Assembly: GCA_949825045.1 (NCBI GenBank)
Contig: OX463818.1
Coordinates: forward strand, 33,744,906 to 33,808,905
Origin: Argyresthia goedartella
Lineage: Eukaryota > Arthropoda > Insecta > Lepidoptera > Argyresthiidae
Length of the DNA: 64,000 nt
Reading direction: 5' to 3'
Translations under genes and position numbers: made by a program
In this document: one piece after another, positions 9,854 through 19,935 of the stretch
Numbering within the stretch: position 1 is the first letter of the stretch
Layout: the number at the start of each line of letters is the position of its first letter
Notes under the pieces: model-generated
Database searches by the model: none
What the model was told of the DNA's origin: nothing
Seen by the model: the letters and a program-made list of their open reading frames with translations, nothing else

Positions 9854-9874
9854 CAATAGTCAATAGTCAATAGT
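9854..9874. repeat. LINE 3'-terminal heptamer repeat (CAATAGT)3
   Basis: Three perfect 7-bp units form the 3' end of the minus-strand LINE. Homologous LINE ends at 1753 and 39572 also carry 7-bp repeats, but of different sequence. Confidence 0.8.
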
Positions 9875-10188
9875 CAAAGTACTTTATTATTGTAGATATT
9901 TACATATACTTAGCAAACGTCTTTTTTTTCCTCTTCTCTATATTGGACCATTGTGGGAGAAGAAGGGCGTAGAAACTACCACAGATTGATTTTTAGATCT
10001 CTTTTAAAAATAGGTTGTGCTCTTAACTAATACAAATATGAAAATTTTTATTGTTATGATTAATAAGCAGGAATAAATAATTACAAAACTATTAACAGCA
10101 AGGTCTGTGTTGAGCCAGATTAACCCCATACAGTCCTGTCATTTAAGTAATCTTGAACATTGTAATATCCCTTTTTCGACAAAGTCGC

Positions 10189-11136
10189 TTAAGCATGCTT
10201 TTTAAATTGCTCAAATGGCAATTTCAAAATCTCCAGAGGTATCTTATTGTAGTAGAGAATGCACTGACCCTTGAAAGAATTGCTAACCTTCGCGAGTCTA
10301 AAACGGGGCGCACAAAGTCTGTGATTATTTCTTAGGTTAACATTACAGCTATCGCTAAGTTTGGAAAATGTTGTAAGGTTCTTGCGTACATACATTATAT
10401 TTTCGAAAATAAATTGACTAGCTACTGTTAGTATGTCAATTTCTTTAAAAAGCTCTATTAAGGAGTCTGTTCCTTTTAAATTATAAATTGCTCGAATAGC
10501 TCTTTTCTGTAAAATAAAAATAGTTTGAATATCCGCTGCTTTCCCCCACAACAAGATACCATAGGACATCACACTATGAAAGTAACTAAAATATACTAGC
10601 CTAGATGTAGCCACATCCGTGGTTTGTCTGATGTTTCTAACAGCGTAAGCCACAGAACTTAATTTACCAGCCAATTTATCTATGTGGGGTCCCTACTGCA
10701 ATTTGCTATCAATGGTTATTCCAAGAAACTTCGTATCATTTACTAATTCTAACGTGCTGTTGTCTAACACTAAACTGGTCTCAACTTGCCTGACATTTGG
10801 AAGTGAGAATTTGATACACTTGGTTTTACCAGCGTTTAACAATAAATTATTAACTGTGAACCAATTCAAGGTTAAAGACAACACACCATTAACATCATCA
10901 AAATCTCCTTTTTGTCTTTCAATTTTGAAGACCATTGAAGTATCATCAGCAAACAACACTATGTCAGTTAATTTCTCCACCATGAAAGGCAGATCATTAA
11001 TATATACCAGAAATAAGAAAGGGCCTAATATGGAACCTTGTGGAACGCCAATTTTAACTCCCGATCCATCAGATTTTATGCCGTTAACTTCTGCCTTTTG
11101 AATTCTATTGCTTAGGTATGATCTTAGTAGATCCAA
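10189..11136 (-). pseudogene. LINE reverse transcriptase, C-terminal half
   Basis: One minus frame, broken only by a TAG at about 10690 (after IDSKLQ; a one-base change from the TGG expected there). It holds GVPQGSILGPFLFLVYINDLP (RT motif B), the catalytic FADDTS box, FLGITID, and the thumb region SYFHSVMSYGILLWGKA. It ends at a stop where the homologous copy near 39900 continues for about 25 more residues (KATLSKKGYYNVQDYLND), so the tail is also truncated. Confidence 0.85.
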
Positions 11137-11166
11137 CGCTTTATTTCTAACTCCGTAATGGTTTAA

Positions 11167-12840
11167 TTAAATTAATAGCGTATTATGATCAACACAATCA
11201 AACGCCTTCGACAGGTCGCAAAAAACTCCGATAGCATCCTGTGCGGCCTCCCATGCAGAATAAATATGAGATATAAGGGTAATACCTGCATCCGTAGTCG
11301 ATTTACCCCTAGCGAAACCGTATTGTTTGGCGTGGAGTTGTTTTGTACGGTTGAAGTGTGAGAGCATTTGATTGAGTATAATCTTCTCAAATATTTTACT
11401 TAGTGTTGGAAGAACAGATATTGGTCTGAAATTTGAAGGATCACCCTTATCTCCCGACTTGAACAGAGGTATCAGTTTACTGTATTTCATGAGGTCTGGG
11501 AAAGCCCCATCGTCAACACATTTATTGAATATATGAGCTAAGTGTGGGGCTATAACTAGAATTACTGAACCAATGACTTTGACTGATATACCCCACAGGT
11601 CTTCCGTATTTTTTAAGTTAAGTAATTTAAACGTTTTGACAATGTCCTGGGGATATACATGATGAAATTTTAAATATACATTACTGACGCTAGTGTTATT
11701 TATTAATAAAGTCTCTGCTTCATATGGAGATGAATTTAGACGGTCTGTTGTGAGTAAGGGTACATTGGTGAAGAATGTTTCAAAAGCTCGAGCAACATCA
11801 GCGCTGAATTTAACAATATCATCACCTATCTTTAGGCAGAAATCATTGTCCCTTGGTATTAATTTGCCAGTTTCGCGGTTTATTATTTGCCAAACTGTTT
11901 TCATTCTATTATTTGAATTTTGAATTTTTCTATTAATGTGTAAAGTTTTTGCAGTTCTACAAACCAACTTGAAAGTTTTGGAATATTTTTTAACATAGTC
12001 ATGAAATTTTCGATCAAAGTTATAGGTTTTTTGTTCATAAAGGTCATATAAGATAACTCTACTTTTACGAATTCCAAATGTTGCCCAGTCATTAAATTTA
12101 GATTTACCGTTGTAGTCACTGACTTTCTTTAATTTAAAAACTTTATTGAATTCTGTCTGAATAATGTTGAAGAAGTCTGAGTAGATTTTGTTTGGGTTCT
12201 GTTCATCAAAATCCGGTACTGGCAAATTTATATCTAACTTTTTCATATACGTCTCTAGTCTATGGGATGTAATAGGCCTATAAAATGATGGATCAGTCCT
12301 ATTTTTACTGGCAATTGGGAATGAAACTGTTTGACCACTGTGATCTGAGGGTAAGCAGTTAATTACATTTTTACTTGTGAATGTACAGTCACAAAAAACG
12401 TTATCTAAGCAAGTTTGGCTGTTAAGTGTAATTCTAGTTGGCTCTAGAAATATTTGACATAAATTAAATGATTTGAACAGAGTTATTAATCGTTGTTTCA
12501 ATATTGTATCTACAAGCAAATCTACATTAAAATCGCCACAAATAATTAACTTTTTTCTGCTATTACAAAGTTTAATGAGGGCATCCTCCATAATTTTCTC
12601 GAACATTTCAAAATTGCCATGGCCGTTTTCATCTCTCGGAGGTCTGTAGACACAAACAATAATATGGCTATCCAACTCAACACAGGATACCTCTATTTGT
12701 CTTTCTACAGTAAGTGCAAAAATATCTTTCCGTTGTTTCACCTTAATATATTTTTTTACTAAGATTAAAGAACCACCTCTATCAGCCACCTCTATCACCT
12801 CTATCACCTCTATCAGTCTTTCTATTGTAACAACTGACAA
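11167..12840 (-). pseudogene. LINE ORF2: endonuclease C-part and RT fingers
   Basis: A 557-residue frame. From the N-terminus: IIVCVYRPPRDEN, LIICGDFNVDLL (GDFN metal site), NCLPSDHSGQ (SDH box) of the APE endonuclease, a ~150-residue linker, then RT motifs YSKLIPLFKSGDKGDPSNFRPIS, KIFEKIILNQM, AKQYGFARGKSTTDA and GVFCDLSKAFDCVDHNTLL, which holds the first RT Asp. The first ~40 residues derive from a repeat-induced shift and are not native. It ends at a stop where motif-B sequence should follow; the small indel lies near 11150-11165. Confidence 0.85.
12774..12813. repeat. 9-bp tandem repeat (CACCTCTAT)
   Basis: Four units at 12774, 12787, 12796 and 12805. Relative to a single unit, about 31 extra bases are present; this is not a multiple of three and coincides with the frame change between 12782-13024 and 11167-12840. 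Confidence 0.8.
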
Positions 12841-13024
12841 TTTTGTAATTATTTATGTTAAAATACATCATATTTTCCTTTAACCAGTGTTCTGTATTAC
12901 AGATAACATCGGTGTCTGAATGATTAAGAAATAATTCTAATACAAGTTCTTTGCCAGGTAGCCCCTGCATGTTTTGATGGGAAATATTTAAGTGGGGCTT
13001 ACCCTTTGTCCTAGTATTTTTCAT
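12782..13024 (-). pseudogene. LINE ORF2 start, endonuclease N-terminus
   Basis: The frame starts MKNTRTKGKPHLNISHQNMQG and runs through ELFLNHSDTDVICNTEHWLK, the first two blocks of an APE-type endonuclease (Asn and Glu metal ligands). It lies 73 bp after the ORF1 stop, the usual spacing for a LINE ORF2. It ends in RGDRGDRGG from the 9-bp repeat, which throws the frame. Confidence 0.8.
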
Positions 13025-13097
13025 TTGATTGCCAGAAAACCCCTGCTTATTTTGTATTTTTTTTTATGTTTTGAGGGGTCCTCTTTTGTCGAACTAT

Positions 13098-14654
13098 CTA
13101 GTTTAAAACACTACTATTAGTACTAATACTAACTAAAACTGAAGGCAACTGCGTTATAGTATTTACAACTGTGTCGCATATATTATACGCTAACAATGTA
13201 GCTACTCGTTTTTTTGTTTTATGAGACAGGTACATAGTATCCTGAGTCAAGGTAAAGTTATGAATAAAATTATTCATGTCGAAATATAAAATAGCATCAC
13301 TATGATGACACGTAATATTGTATAGATGCATGTTCATTCTATGTACACTTTTATTTTGTTTCCCCGATAAATTAGAACAATAAGGAAAGTTACATAGAAT
13401 AAACCTGCACTTCGTCTTATTATATAAATTGAGCAGTACCTCTATACCGGTATCTAATGCACTCCGACTAATGTTTGAGTGGTTTCCTACCATAATAACA
13501 ATGGTAGTATGTTCGTCAAAATTCCCTACAGCTATCTTTTTTATAATATCCTCAAAGGAACTATTAGGACAACAATTATTTGTCACTTGTGGCTTAAGGC
13601 CATAATGCAAAAACATACCAAAATCTACACCTATTTTATCTGAATAAACTACAGTTCTTTTGTTTTCTATTGTTCTTCTCGGAGCACGATTTGAGGTGAG
13701 TGGCGGGACACTCGTGTTGGAGTGCGGTGCGATGCACGTGCCAGCGGGCGGCATGGCAGTCGCGGTAGCGAGCGGTGCAACGCGTGTAACGGCGAGCGGC
13801 GCGGCCCTCGCGGCAGCGTGCAGCATGACATACGACTCAGCAGGCAGCGCGACACGCGCGTCACTTAGCGGCGCGGCGCTCGCGCTGATGAGCTGTGAGG
13901 TGCCTCCTCGACGACGACGGCGACGCTGTTTCTTGGTCGAGACAGCAGTGGGCGTTGCAACACTCACGTTGAGGGGGGTCAAGACCAGAGTTTGTGATGT
14001 GGGCTCATCCTTCTTGCTGGTGTCATCCTCCTTGCTGGTCTCATCCTCCTCGTCCTCAATTATAATGCCTACCAATTCCGCGTTCTGGCGTTGTAGTTGT
14101 AGCAGCTCAGATGTTGCAGCTCTGAGTTCGACTAACTCACTCTGTTCTTTGGCATAACATTGGAGTGCGTTTGACAGGAGGTCACGTAGATGCTGGATTT
14201 CTATTCGGGCATCTTGGAGGTCTGACTGTAAACCTCCATTTTCAGCCTCCAACTCCACCGGTGGTGTGTTACCTGTGTCAGATGTGATGATGGTGACCTC
14301 TCTGGCGGTAATCTCGAAGGGAGCGGTGTTAGGCTCGACCTCAGATACCGAGCAGTTCTTGTGAAGGCATTGTTGTGACTGTTGCGAAAGCTCGAGTACT
14401 CTCTGTAAATTTGTGTTGCTGTCTGCTATTATTTTATCTAGTTCTATTATTTGTTCTGCTTCTGATTGTGAGTAAGCAGTAGCCATATTTTGCAGTTCAA
14501 TCTCGAGTTGCGATATTTTCAGCTCTAAATCAGTGACTATTTTCTGATACTCTTCAGTTCTTTCCTGTAGCAATCTTGAAAATCCTGATTTTTTTATTAT
14601 TTTCCGGTGTCTGGCAACTGTTAAGCTTCTGTAGCCGGTTCCGGGTCTGGACAA
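13098..14654 (-). pseudogene. LINE ORF1, coiled coil plus SGNH-esterase-like domain
   Basis: 518 residues. About 25-205: heptad-rich coiled coil (LELKISQLEIELQN, LQSDLQDARIEIQHLRDLL). About 205-330: an acidic, Ser/Thr/Ala-rich low-complexity linker with KKQRRRRRRGG. About 335-500: a fold-like pattern of SGNH hydrolases: VVYSDKIG (block I), TTIVIMVGNHSN (block III Gly-Asn) and the terminal TMYLSHKTKKR (block V His). The usual block I Ser in G-D-S appears as S-D-K, so catalysis is doubtful. CR1-group LINEs are known to carry ORF1 esterases. The N-terminal part is in another frame (14554-15158). Confidence 0.7.
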
Positions 14655-15158
14655 TAGCTTTATTTATTTTTCTGGATTTTTTAAAGTATTTTCTTGTTTT
14701 TAACAGCGGTGTAGTTTTCTTATTAGTACTTGTTATGTCATTTATTATTGGTTTTGGCTGCTGTGTTGGAGTCAAATGAATTTGCCCGACCAACTCATGG
14801 TACAGAGAGATATTTTTTTCTGTGACTTCCTCAGCCTTTTGGTCCATCAGCTGTTGTATACTTTGATTTGCTTCTTGTAACTGTTGTTCAAGCGATGATA
14901 TTCTCTGAAGGCTCAACTCGTGAGTATGGTAGCACTCGTCAAGTGAGTCTAACAGATTTCTAAACTGGTCTCTTTCCGCACAGGCATCGACCCAATCACT
15001 ATGCAGCTGGCTCAACTGGCTTTTAAGATTCTTATTTGAGATAAGAATTTTCTCAATCTCAAGTTCACTGTCAGCTCTCTCTTGTTCATATTTAGCATTT
15101 AGTTCTCTTGAGGTCAAAAGATCTTGAAGAGCGTTGTGCAGCTGCAGTGCGGTCTCAG
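14554..15158 (-). pseudogene. LINE ORF1 N-terminal coiled-coil part
   Basis: The native frame from 15158 down to about 14600 is a long coiled coil (SELEIEKILISNKNLKSQL, SLEQQLQEANQSIQQLMDQK) followed by a Lys-rich segment (KTRKYFKKSRKINKA). The first residues of the apparent frame (15159-15171) come from the LTR and are not part of the protein. The true start is ATG at 24697, beyond the Ty3/gypsy insertion. A seven-T run at about 14587-14593 is the likely slip site to the frame of 13098-14654. Confidence 0.75.
15155..15158. repeat. Target-site duplication TCAG (left)
   Basis: TCAG precedes the 5' LTR and recurs at 24666-24669 after the 3' LTR. The LINE ORF1 reading frame continues across the two when a single TCAG is counted, which confirms both element ends. 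Confidence 0.9.
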
Positions 15159-17358
15159 TGTAATGGTACACGAGAGTCGGTACATTTGATACTTCATTCT
15201 GCGTGATAGAGAGCTAGCCCAACGCCGCGCTGTTTTGAATACGAGAATCGGTTCAGATAACGTTTGGGGGTTTTGCGTAGCTCAGTGGCAAGTTAGCAAA
15301 AAACAGAGCCGACGCTTGGGATGGTTCGAGGAAGTTTACAGGTCAGGTTTTTTTGTCGCATTCCTGCGAGATGTGTAGAGATCAGAGCCGATTTGGCTGC
15401 GCGTTGAATAAATTGTGAATAACTAAATAATGAAAGGTTATTATGGAACGATACGGAGAAAGCTATTATGTAGATTGCAAATATACAATTGCGATTGAGG
15501 TATGATATGGAGGGTCTGACACCGCTAGTTTGAATATCATTCTGGTGGTCTTAGCTACGCGCCCTAGCGGTCGGGTATGCTTAATTAATCGCAACAAGCT
15601 TTTATTGGTCAGCGATCAACAGATTCTGTGTATCGGCAGTACCAAATGATTTGAGTGATCACCTACGGTTGATCATAGTGAATATGCGTACACACAATTT
15701 GTAGAACGGCGGATCTGCATGGCATGGTTGAAATTAGACCCTGTGTAGTTAGTGATAAGAAGCTTCGCTTGGGCAGAGCGTGTTCGCAAAGGACGCATAT
15801 AAATACGAGGGTCTGGGAGGGGAGAGCATTCAGTCTCAGCGTCTAGCTACTGTGACAGTCGTCTTTCACGAGTTCTAAACAGTTTTGTCTGCCGTGTTAC
15901 GCGTCAGAACTATACGAATTTGTGATTGCGGAGTTTCAGTGGGTTTTCGTGAGTGTCTGAAGCGCCGAGATATACCTCGGTTCCTACCTTTATATCAACC
16001 TACCCCTAATTCCAAAACTATCCTTGGGTCGTTAGGAAAGAACTTGTAAGTCAAATATCTGAGTCTGAGTCTGGGCTTGGAGCGACCCTAAATTCCTTTT
16101 TTCCTTCACCATAGGGTTCCTGGATTGGCTCTTAGGATATTCGCGGGCTGATCCTCTCCTCATTCCTTTCGAGTAGCGAGTTTTGTAATTCCCACACACA
16201 CAGTCGTTAAACATTCAAGCACATTCAAATCAAACTCAACCATTTTCGTGTGGTGTCGATAATGGACGTGGTATAACACTAGGTTTTTAGACTAGGCTAG
16301 ACAGGAGTTTAGTTGCGGCTAAACCTAGGTTGGCAGGGCATAGGGAGACTGTTTGATCGATGAGGTTCCGCGGATGGAAATAACAAATTCAGAACAAAGT
16401 TAAACCGGTGTCAACACAGATAACATATCCTATTGATATTTTGACATTTGAGTGTTGTCGGGGACGCGCGAAGAGATCAATTTACAGTCTAAAGTTCATT
16501 GTTTAGGACCGGGTAGGTGTTTTGCATTGCCTTGGGTCAGATTGGATTCAAGTTGCATTTTTAAATTAAATGTAAATTCCGCTGGAGGTCTAATGTGTAA
16601 GCTGAGTCGGTATATATGATTTGGCTCAGCCCAGGACGTGCTGCGGCTAGTGGAATTCATAGTTCGGTATTTATCGAACTATGCACTTCGCTATGGTGTG
16701 GGTTAGATCTCCTAAAACAATAATGCTTGCGTTTCGATAACATCCAGCTCAAATTGCGCAGAGTTGAAGGTTTCAAAACGTTACGGACCTTTTGAGGTAA
16801 CCGCTAGTTCAGAACCCATTTCGGAACTCAAATCGCAATTGTGTAAACCGGTCTTTTCGGATCGTTATTGCCGTGAACCAAATATATAATTGGAACCACC
16901 ACAAGCCGCTACTAGCGAGCACATGAAATATCATTGAGTACTCACGTCGTAAAACTACGACGGATATCTATACGATATCACAAACAAATATTATAAACTG
17001 TGGTCGACCACTAAACAAAAAGAAATTCCAATGCGCTCATATGTACAAAAACCAGATGGTGCCATCACATAAAATATAACAACGATCGTTTTGGCGCAAT
17101 ACACCGCTGACTGATGCGAATTACCGGCTCGCGGACATATAAGCTTTCTCTGTCTAACTTGAAACTGTAACTTCCTGAACCAAACTTCGCTCGACTATTG
17201 TACGCCTAACGGACTTCTCGACGAACGAGGAATTCAGACTTATCATTCTTACTTACAAATCTTACAGCTGAATCGGGTCCTCTCATTTTGGGATAGATAG
17301 AATAGACGATCATAGCTACTGATAGCGGCGGCTCGACCTTGGCCTGTTTGCCGGTAAA
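15159..17358 (+). repeat. Ty3/gypsy 5' LTR
   Basis: 2200 bp, far longer than the few hundred bp usual in the group. Starts TGTAATGG and ends GGTAAA where the 3' LTR has GGTACA. Outside 15295-15345, which differs as a cluster from both other LTR copies, it is nearly identical to 22462-24665. Internal small frames (for example 60 codons at 16032-16214 minus) show no motif. Confidence 0.93.
15798..15834 (+). promoter_or_regulatory. LTR core promoter: TATA box and initiator
   Basis: TATAAATA (15798-15805) is followed about 31-34 bp later by TTCAGT (15829-15834), the arthropod initiator, with +1 probably at A15832. The pair is conserved in the LTRs at 23108 and 62906. It implies a U3 of ~670 bp and an unusually long R-U5 of ~1.5 kb. 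Confidence 0.7.
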
Positions 17359-17364
17359 GATTCC

Positions 17365-17382
17365 TGGTGCCGAGACCGAAGG
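17365..17382 (+). promoter_or_regulatory. Primer binding site
   Basis: TGGTGCCGAGACCGAAGG starts six bases after the 5' LTR. TGG pairs with the CCA end of a tRNA. The primer tRNA was not identified. Confidence 0.65.
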
Positions 17383-17542
17383 ATATCCTAGATAGTCTGA
17401 TACCTAGATATTCTAAAAGAATCAAGGTCTAACGCGTTACTTTTAAAAATAACACAACGTAGAAACGATTTTAAACAGTTCAGTTTGTAAATAAGAAATA
17501 AGCAAAAAGGGGCATTGTTTTCAGACGAGCTACGGCGGTTTA

Positions 17543-18607
17543 GTGTTCAGGATGGCCGGCCGGCGTAGAAAAAACGATAGTCGGGTAGCACAAAATTCAC
17601 TTTCACACACAAGTGAAATGGCGTCAGAACAGGTGACGCAATTGTTATCTGAAATAGTGAATAGATTAGACAGTTTGGAAAGGGGTTCCAGTACGAGCAA
17701 TGCTAGTAGGACTTCGGACAGACAGACTGACAGACAGGAACTAGAGACGTTTGAACAATCGGTAGAAAAACGTCAATCATGCATTGTGAAAATGACACAG
17801 AAGTTGCCGACATTCGATGGGCGGAGTTCGGAAAATCCGATGATTTTCTTAAGAGATTTCAAGGCTTATATTAAAGTCTCGGGAGATAGTTCTAGGGCTT
17901 TGATATGGGCAACGGATAGTTTGGTAGGAATTGCGAAAGTTCGAATGAGCATATACAGAGACTCATGGCGAACCTATTCGGATTTTGAAAAAGATTTCAG
18001 AGAGGTATTCTGGGGTGATAATGAACAGGAATTAATTAAGCAAAGATTCCTAACTGCGAAGTTTGATTCTAAGAGAGGTCAAAGTATGGAAGAATTCTTT
18101 GCCTCTCAATTGAATAGCATATATGAGCTTACGATTCCGTTTACTGATACGGAGAAAATCAACACGATTTTCAGACAGTTGCCGCGTGATATTCAGGTAG
18201 CGTTTTTTGCTAGAAAGGAGCCAATGACGATACGTGATGCGGTTGACTTCCTTCGGCATTTAGAACGGAATGTCGATGGGGAATTAAGTGCGATACATGG
18301 TTCTGAGACAATGGATACGAATAATGTAAGGCGGAATAGCTACATGCGTGGGCAATATCGAGCTATGCGAGTAAATACGTTACGTTATAACGCGATGAGT
18401 CGTAGGAATAATTATAACGCGGTAACGAAGGCGCGAAACGAATTTGGGACGCGTGGTCGCGGTTATTTTCGCGGTAGAGGCAGACAGCCTCAGCCTAGCT
18501 TCAAGGCAATAGGGTTCCAGAGGGGCAATGATAATTCAGGAGATACAGAGGCAGGGCAAAGTTCAAGTGACAGGAATAATGCGATAAGTCAGAATTCAAA
18601 AAACTAG
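17543..18607 (+). CDS. gag: Gag polyprotein of Ty3/gypsy element
   Basis: 354 residues, intact. About 25-75: polar, partly coiled region. About 90-235: Retrotrans_gag-like capsid region (PMIFLRDFKAYIK, YSDFEKDFREVFWG, SMEEFFASQLNSI, INTIFRQLPRDIQ). About 255-325: basic and RG-rich (RGRGYFRGRGRQ), a nucleic-acid-binding tail in place of a CCHC zinc knuckle, which is absent. Two ATGs lie close together (17543 and 17552); either may start. The stop at 18605 follows directly on a slippery heptamer that leads into pol. Confidence 0.93.
   Translation: MFRMAGRRRKNDSRVAQNSLSHTSEMASEQVTQLLSEIVNRLDSLERGSSTSNASRTSDRQTDRQELETFEQSVEKRQSCIVKMTQKLPTFDGRSSENPMIFLRDFKAYIKVSGDSSRALIWATDSLVGIAKVRMSIYRDSWRTYSDFEKDFREVFWGDNEQELIKQRFLTAKFDSKRGQSMEEFFASQLNSIYELTIPFTDTEKINTIFRQLPRDIQVAFFARKEPMTIRDAVDFLRHLERNVDGELSAIHGSETMDTNNVRRNSYMRGQYRAMRVNTLRYNAMSRRNNYNAVTKARNEFGTRGRGYFRGRGRQPQPSFKAIGFQRGNDNSGDTEAGQSSSDRNNAISQNSKN
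18598..18604 (+). promoter_or_regulatory. -1 ribosomal frameshift slippery heptamer A AAA AAC
   Basis: In the gag frame the last codons before TAG are TCA AAA AAC, giving A-AAA-AAC, a canonical X-XXY-YYZ slippery site. The pol frame is the -1 frame, is open from 18580 and thus overlaps the heptamer. No downstream pseudoknot was checked. Confidence 0.85.
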
Positions 18608-19935
18608 TGGACTCGCGCGGGTCGTTCGCGCTCAGATATTTATTACGGTTCGGGTGGACAGCCGATCAAATTGGAAAAAAACATAGACTGTATGATTTGT
18701 GTAATTTGGATTCGAACGTGGGTGTGAATGAATTTATTCAATTATTAGCGCATAAAGCGCATGGATATGCCGTGTGTTTAGAGGAAAAATCTAGATCGAA
18801 TTGTAGAGATCGAAATGACAGACGTTTACATACGATATTCAGAGACGACGATTCGACTGAGTGTGGGCGCGAGTTATGTAGTACTTTGACATTACCTGAG
18901 ATAGATGTGCGTATTGGGAATATTGTTGTAAGGAGTTTGATTGATTCGGGGAGCGAAATCAGTGTAATAAGTCGGAGAGTATACGAAGAAGTATGCAGTC
19001 AATTGGGAAAACCGACGGAAATACCGATTCCAAGTTTGAGAATCACAGGTGCATTTGGAGTCAGTAAGGAAAAGGTTGATAAATTAGTAACGTTACCATT
19101 AACAATAGGTGAATGCGTTATCGATACTCCAATGCTAGTATTAACAAGGGTGCCTAAAGATTTAATTTTGGGGTTTGATTTTATACAACAGACGCGAGCC
19201 AGTTTAATGTGTGAGGGTAATAAGAGGCTAATTATACGAAGCGCCGGGCGGATGTGTGAAATACCATTAGGTACTGGCCCTAATCAGGATTTTTGCTGTT
19301 GTACAATGGAAGTACAGAACCAAGATACCAGTAGAAATATGATAGAGGAATATGTGAATAATTCATCAATACCTGTTGAACACAAAACAAGGTTATTGCC
19401 GGTGTTAAATAAACATGCAGAGTTGTTTAGCGATAGGATAGGTCGGACAAATAAATATATACATGAGATAAAAATGAGAGATGAAACGCCTTTCGTAAAA
19501 CGAAGCTATCCCATACCGTTCGCATATCGCGATAAAGTAACAAAACGATTGGAAGAAATGGAAGTGATAGGTATTATTAGCAGGCAATCTACGGATTTCA
19601 GCAGTCCATTGACTTGTACATTAAAGAAATCAGGAGAAGTCCGTATTTTGCTAGATGCACGACAATTAAACACGGGAATGGTTGGGGAGGTTGAAACCAC
19701 ACCTTTAATGAGTGAGATATTGCAATCCGGGCGCCGGATAAACTACATAGGAGTTATTGATATCAAGGATGCGTATTTTTCGATACCATTATCAGACGAA
19801 TCTAAACGATACACGGGTTTTGTATATCAAGGCAGAAGTTATGTTTACAACGTTTTACCTCAGGGGTTGAAAACCAGTGTGGGTTCATTTTTGAGGGCGA
19901 TGGATTTAATTCTAGGGCCAGGGGCCAGAGGTTAG
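18607..19935 (+). pseudogene. pol: Pol, first part: protease and RT N-terminus
   Basis: Read by -1 frameshift from gag, so the apparent GTG start is not a true start. About residue 113: LIDSGSEIS, the retroviral-type aspartic protease site, with LILGFDF near 190 as its C-terminal signature. About 270-440: RT, with PFVKRSYPIPFAYRD, EVIGIISRQSTDFSSPL, RILLDARQLN, VIDIKDAYFSIPL (first catalytic Asp) and LPQGLKTSVGSF. A 7-bp tandem duplication of GGGCCAG (19915-19928) throws the frame just before the VDD box, ending it at 19935. With that break no full-length Pol is made from this copy. Confidence 0.93.
19915..19928 (+). repeat. 7-bp tandem duplication that breaks pol
   Basis: GGGCCAG occurs twice in immediate succession (19915-19921 and 19922-19928). 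The extra unit moves the frame by one, and the following RT sequence with the VDD box lies in the shifted register. Confidence 0.9.

Larger units (their letters stand above)
9854..15158 (-). mobile_element. CR1/Daphne-like LINE, nearly full length (main part)
   Basis: Minus strand. 3' end at the heptamer tract (CAATAGT three times, 9854-9874), then 3' UTR, ORF2 (reverse transcriptase 10189-12840, endonuclease 12600-13024) and ORF1 (13098-15158). ORF1 is cut at 15158 by a Ty3/gypsy element and continues at 24666. Damage: one nonsense codon in the RT tail, small indels near 11150-11165, a 31-bp microduplication in the endonuclease, and a likely homopolymer slip in ORF1. Clade assigned from RT motifs and the esterase-like ORF1. 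Confidence 0.8.

Noticed and set aside
13660..14157. 165-codon plus-strand Ala/Ser-rich frame
   Set aside because: Antisense of the low-complexity linker of LINE ORF1.
16032..16214. 60-codon frame conserved in two LTRs (also 23342-23524)
   Set aside because: Conservation follows from LTR identity; it is minus-strand, has no motif and is altered in the third LTR by indels.
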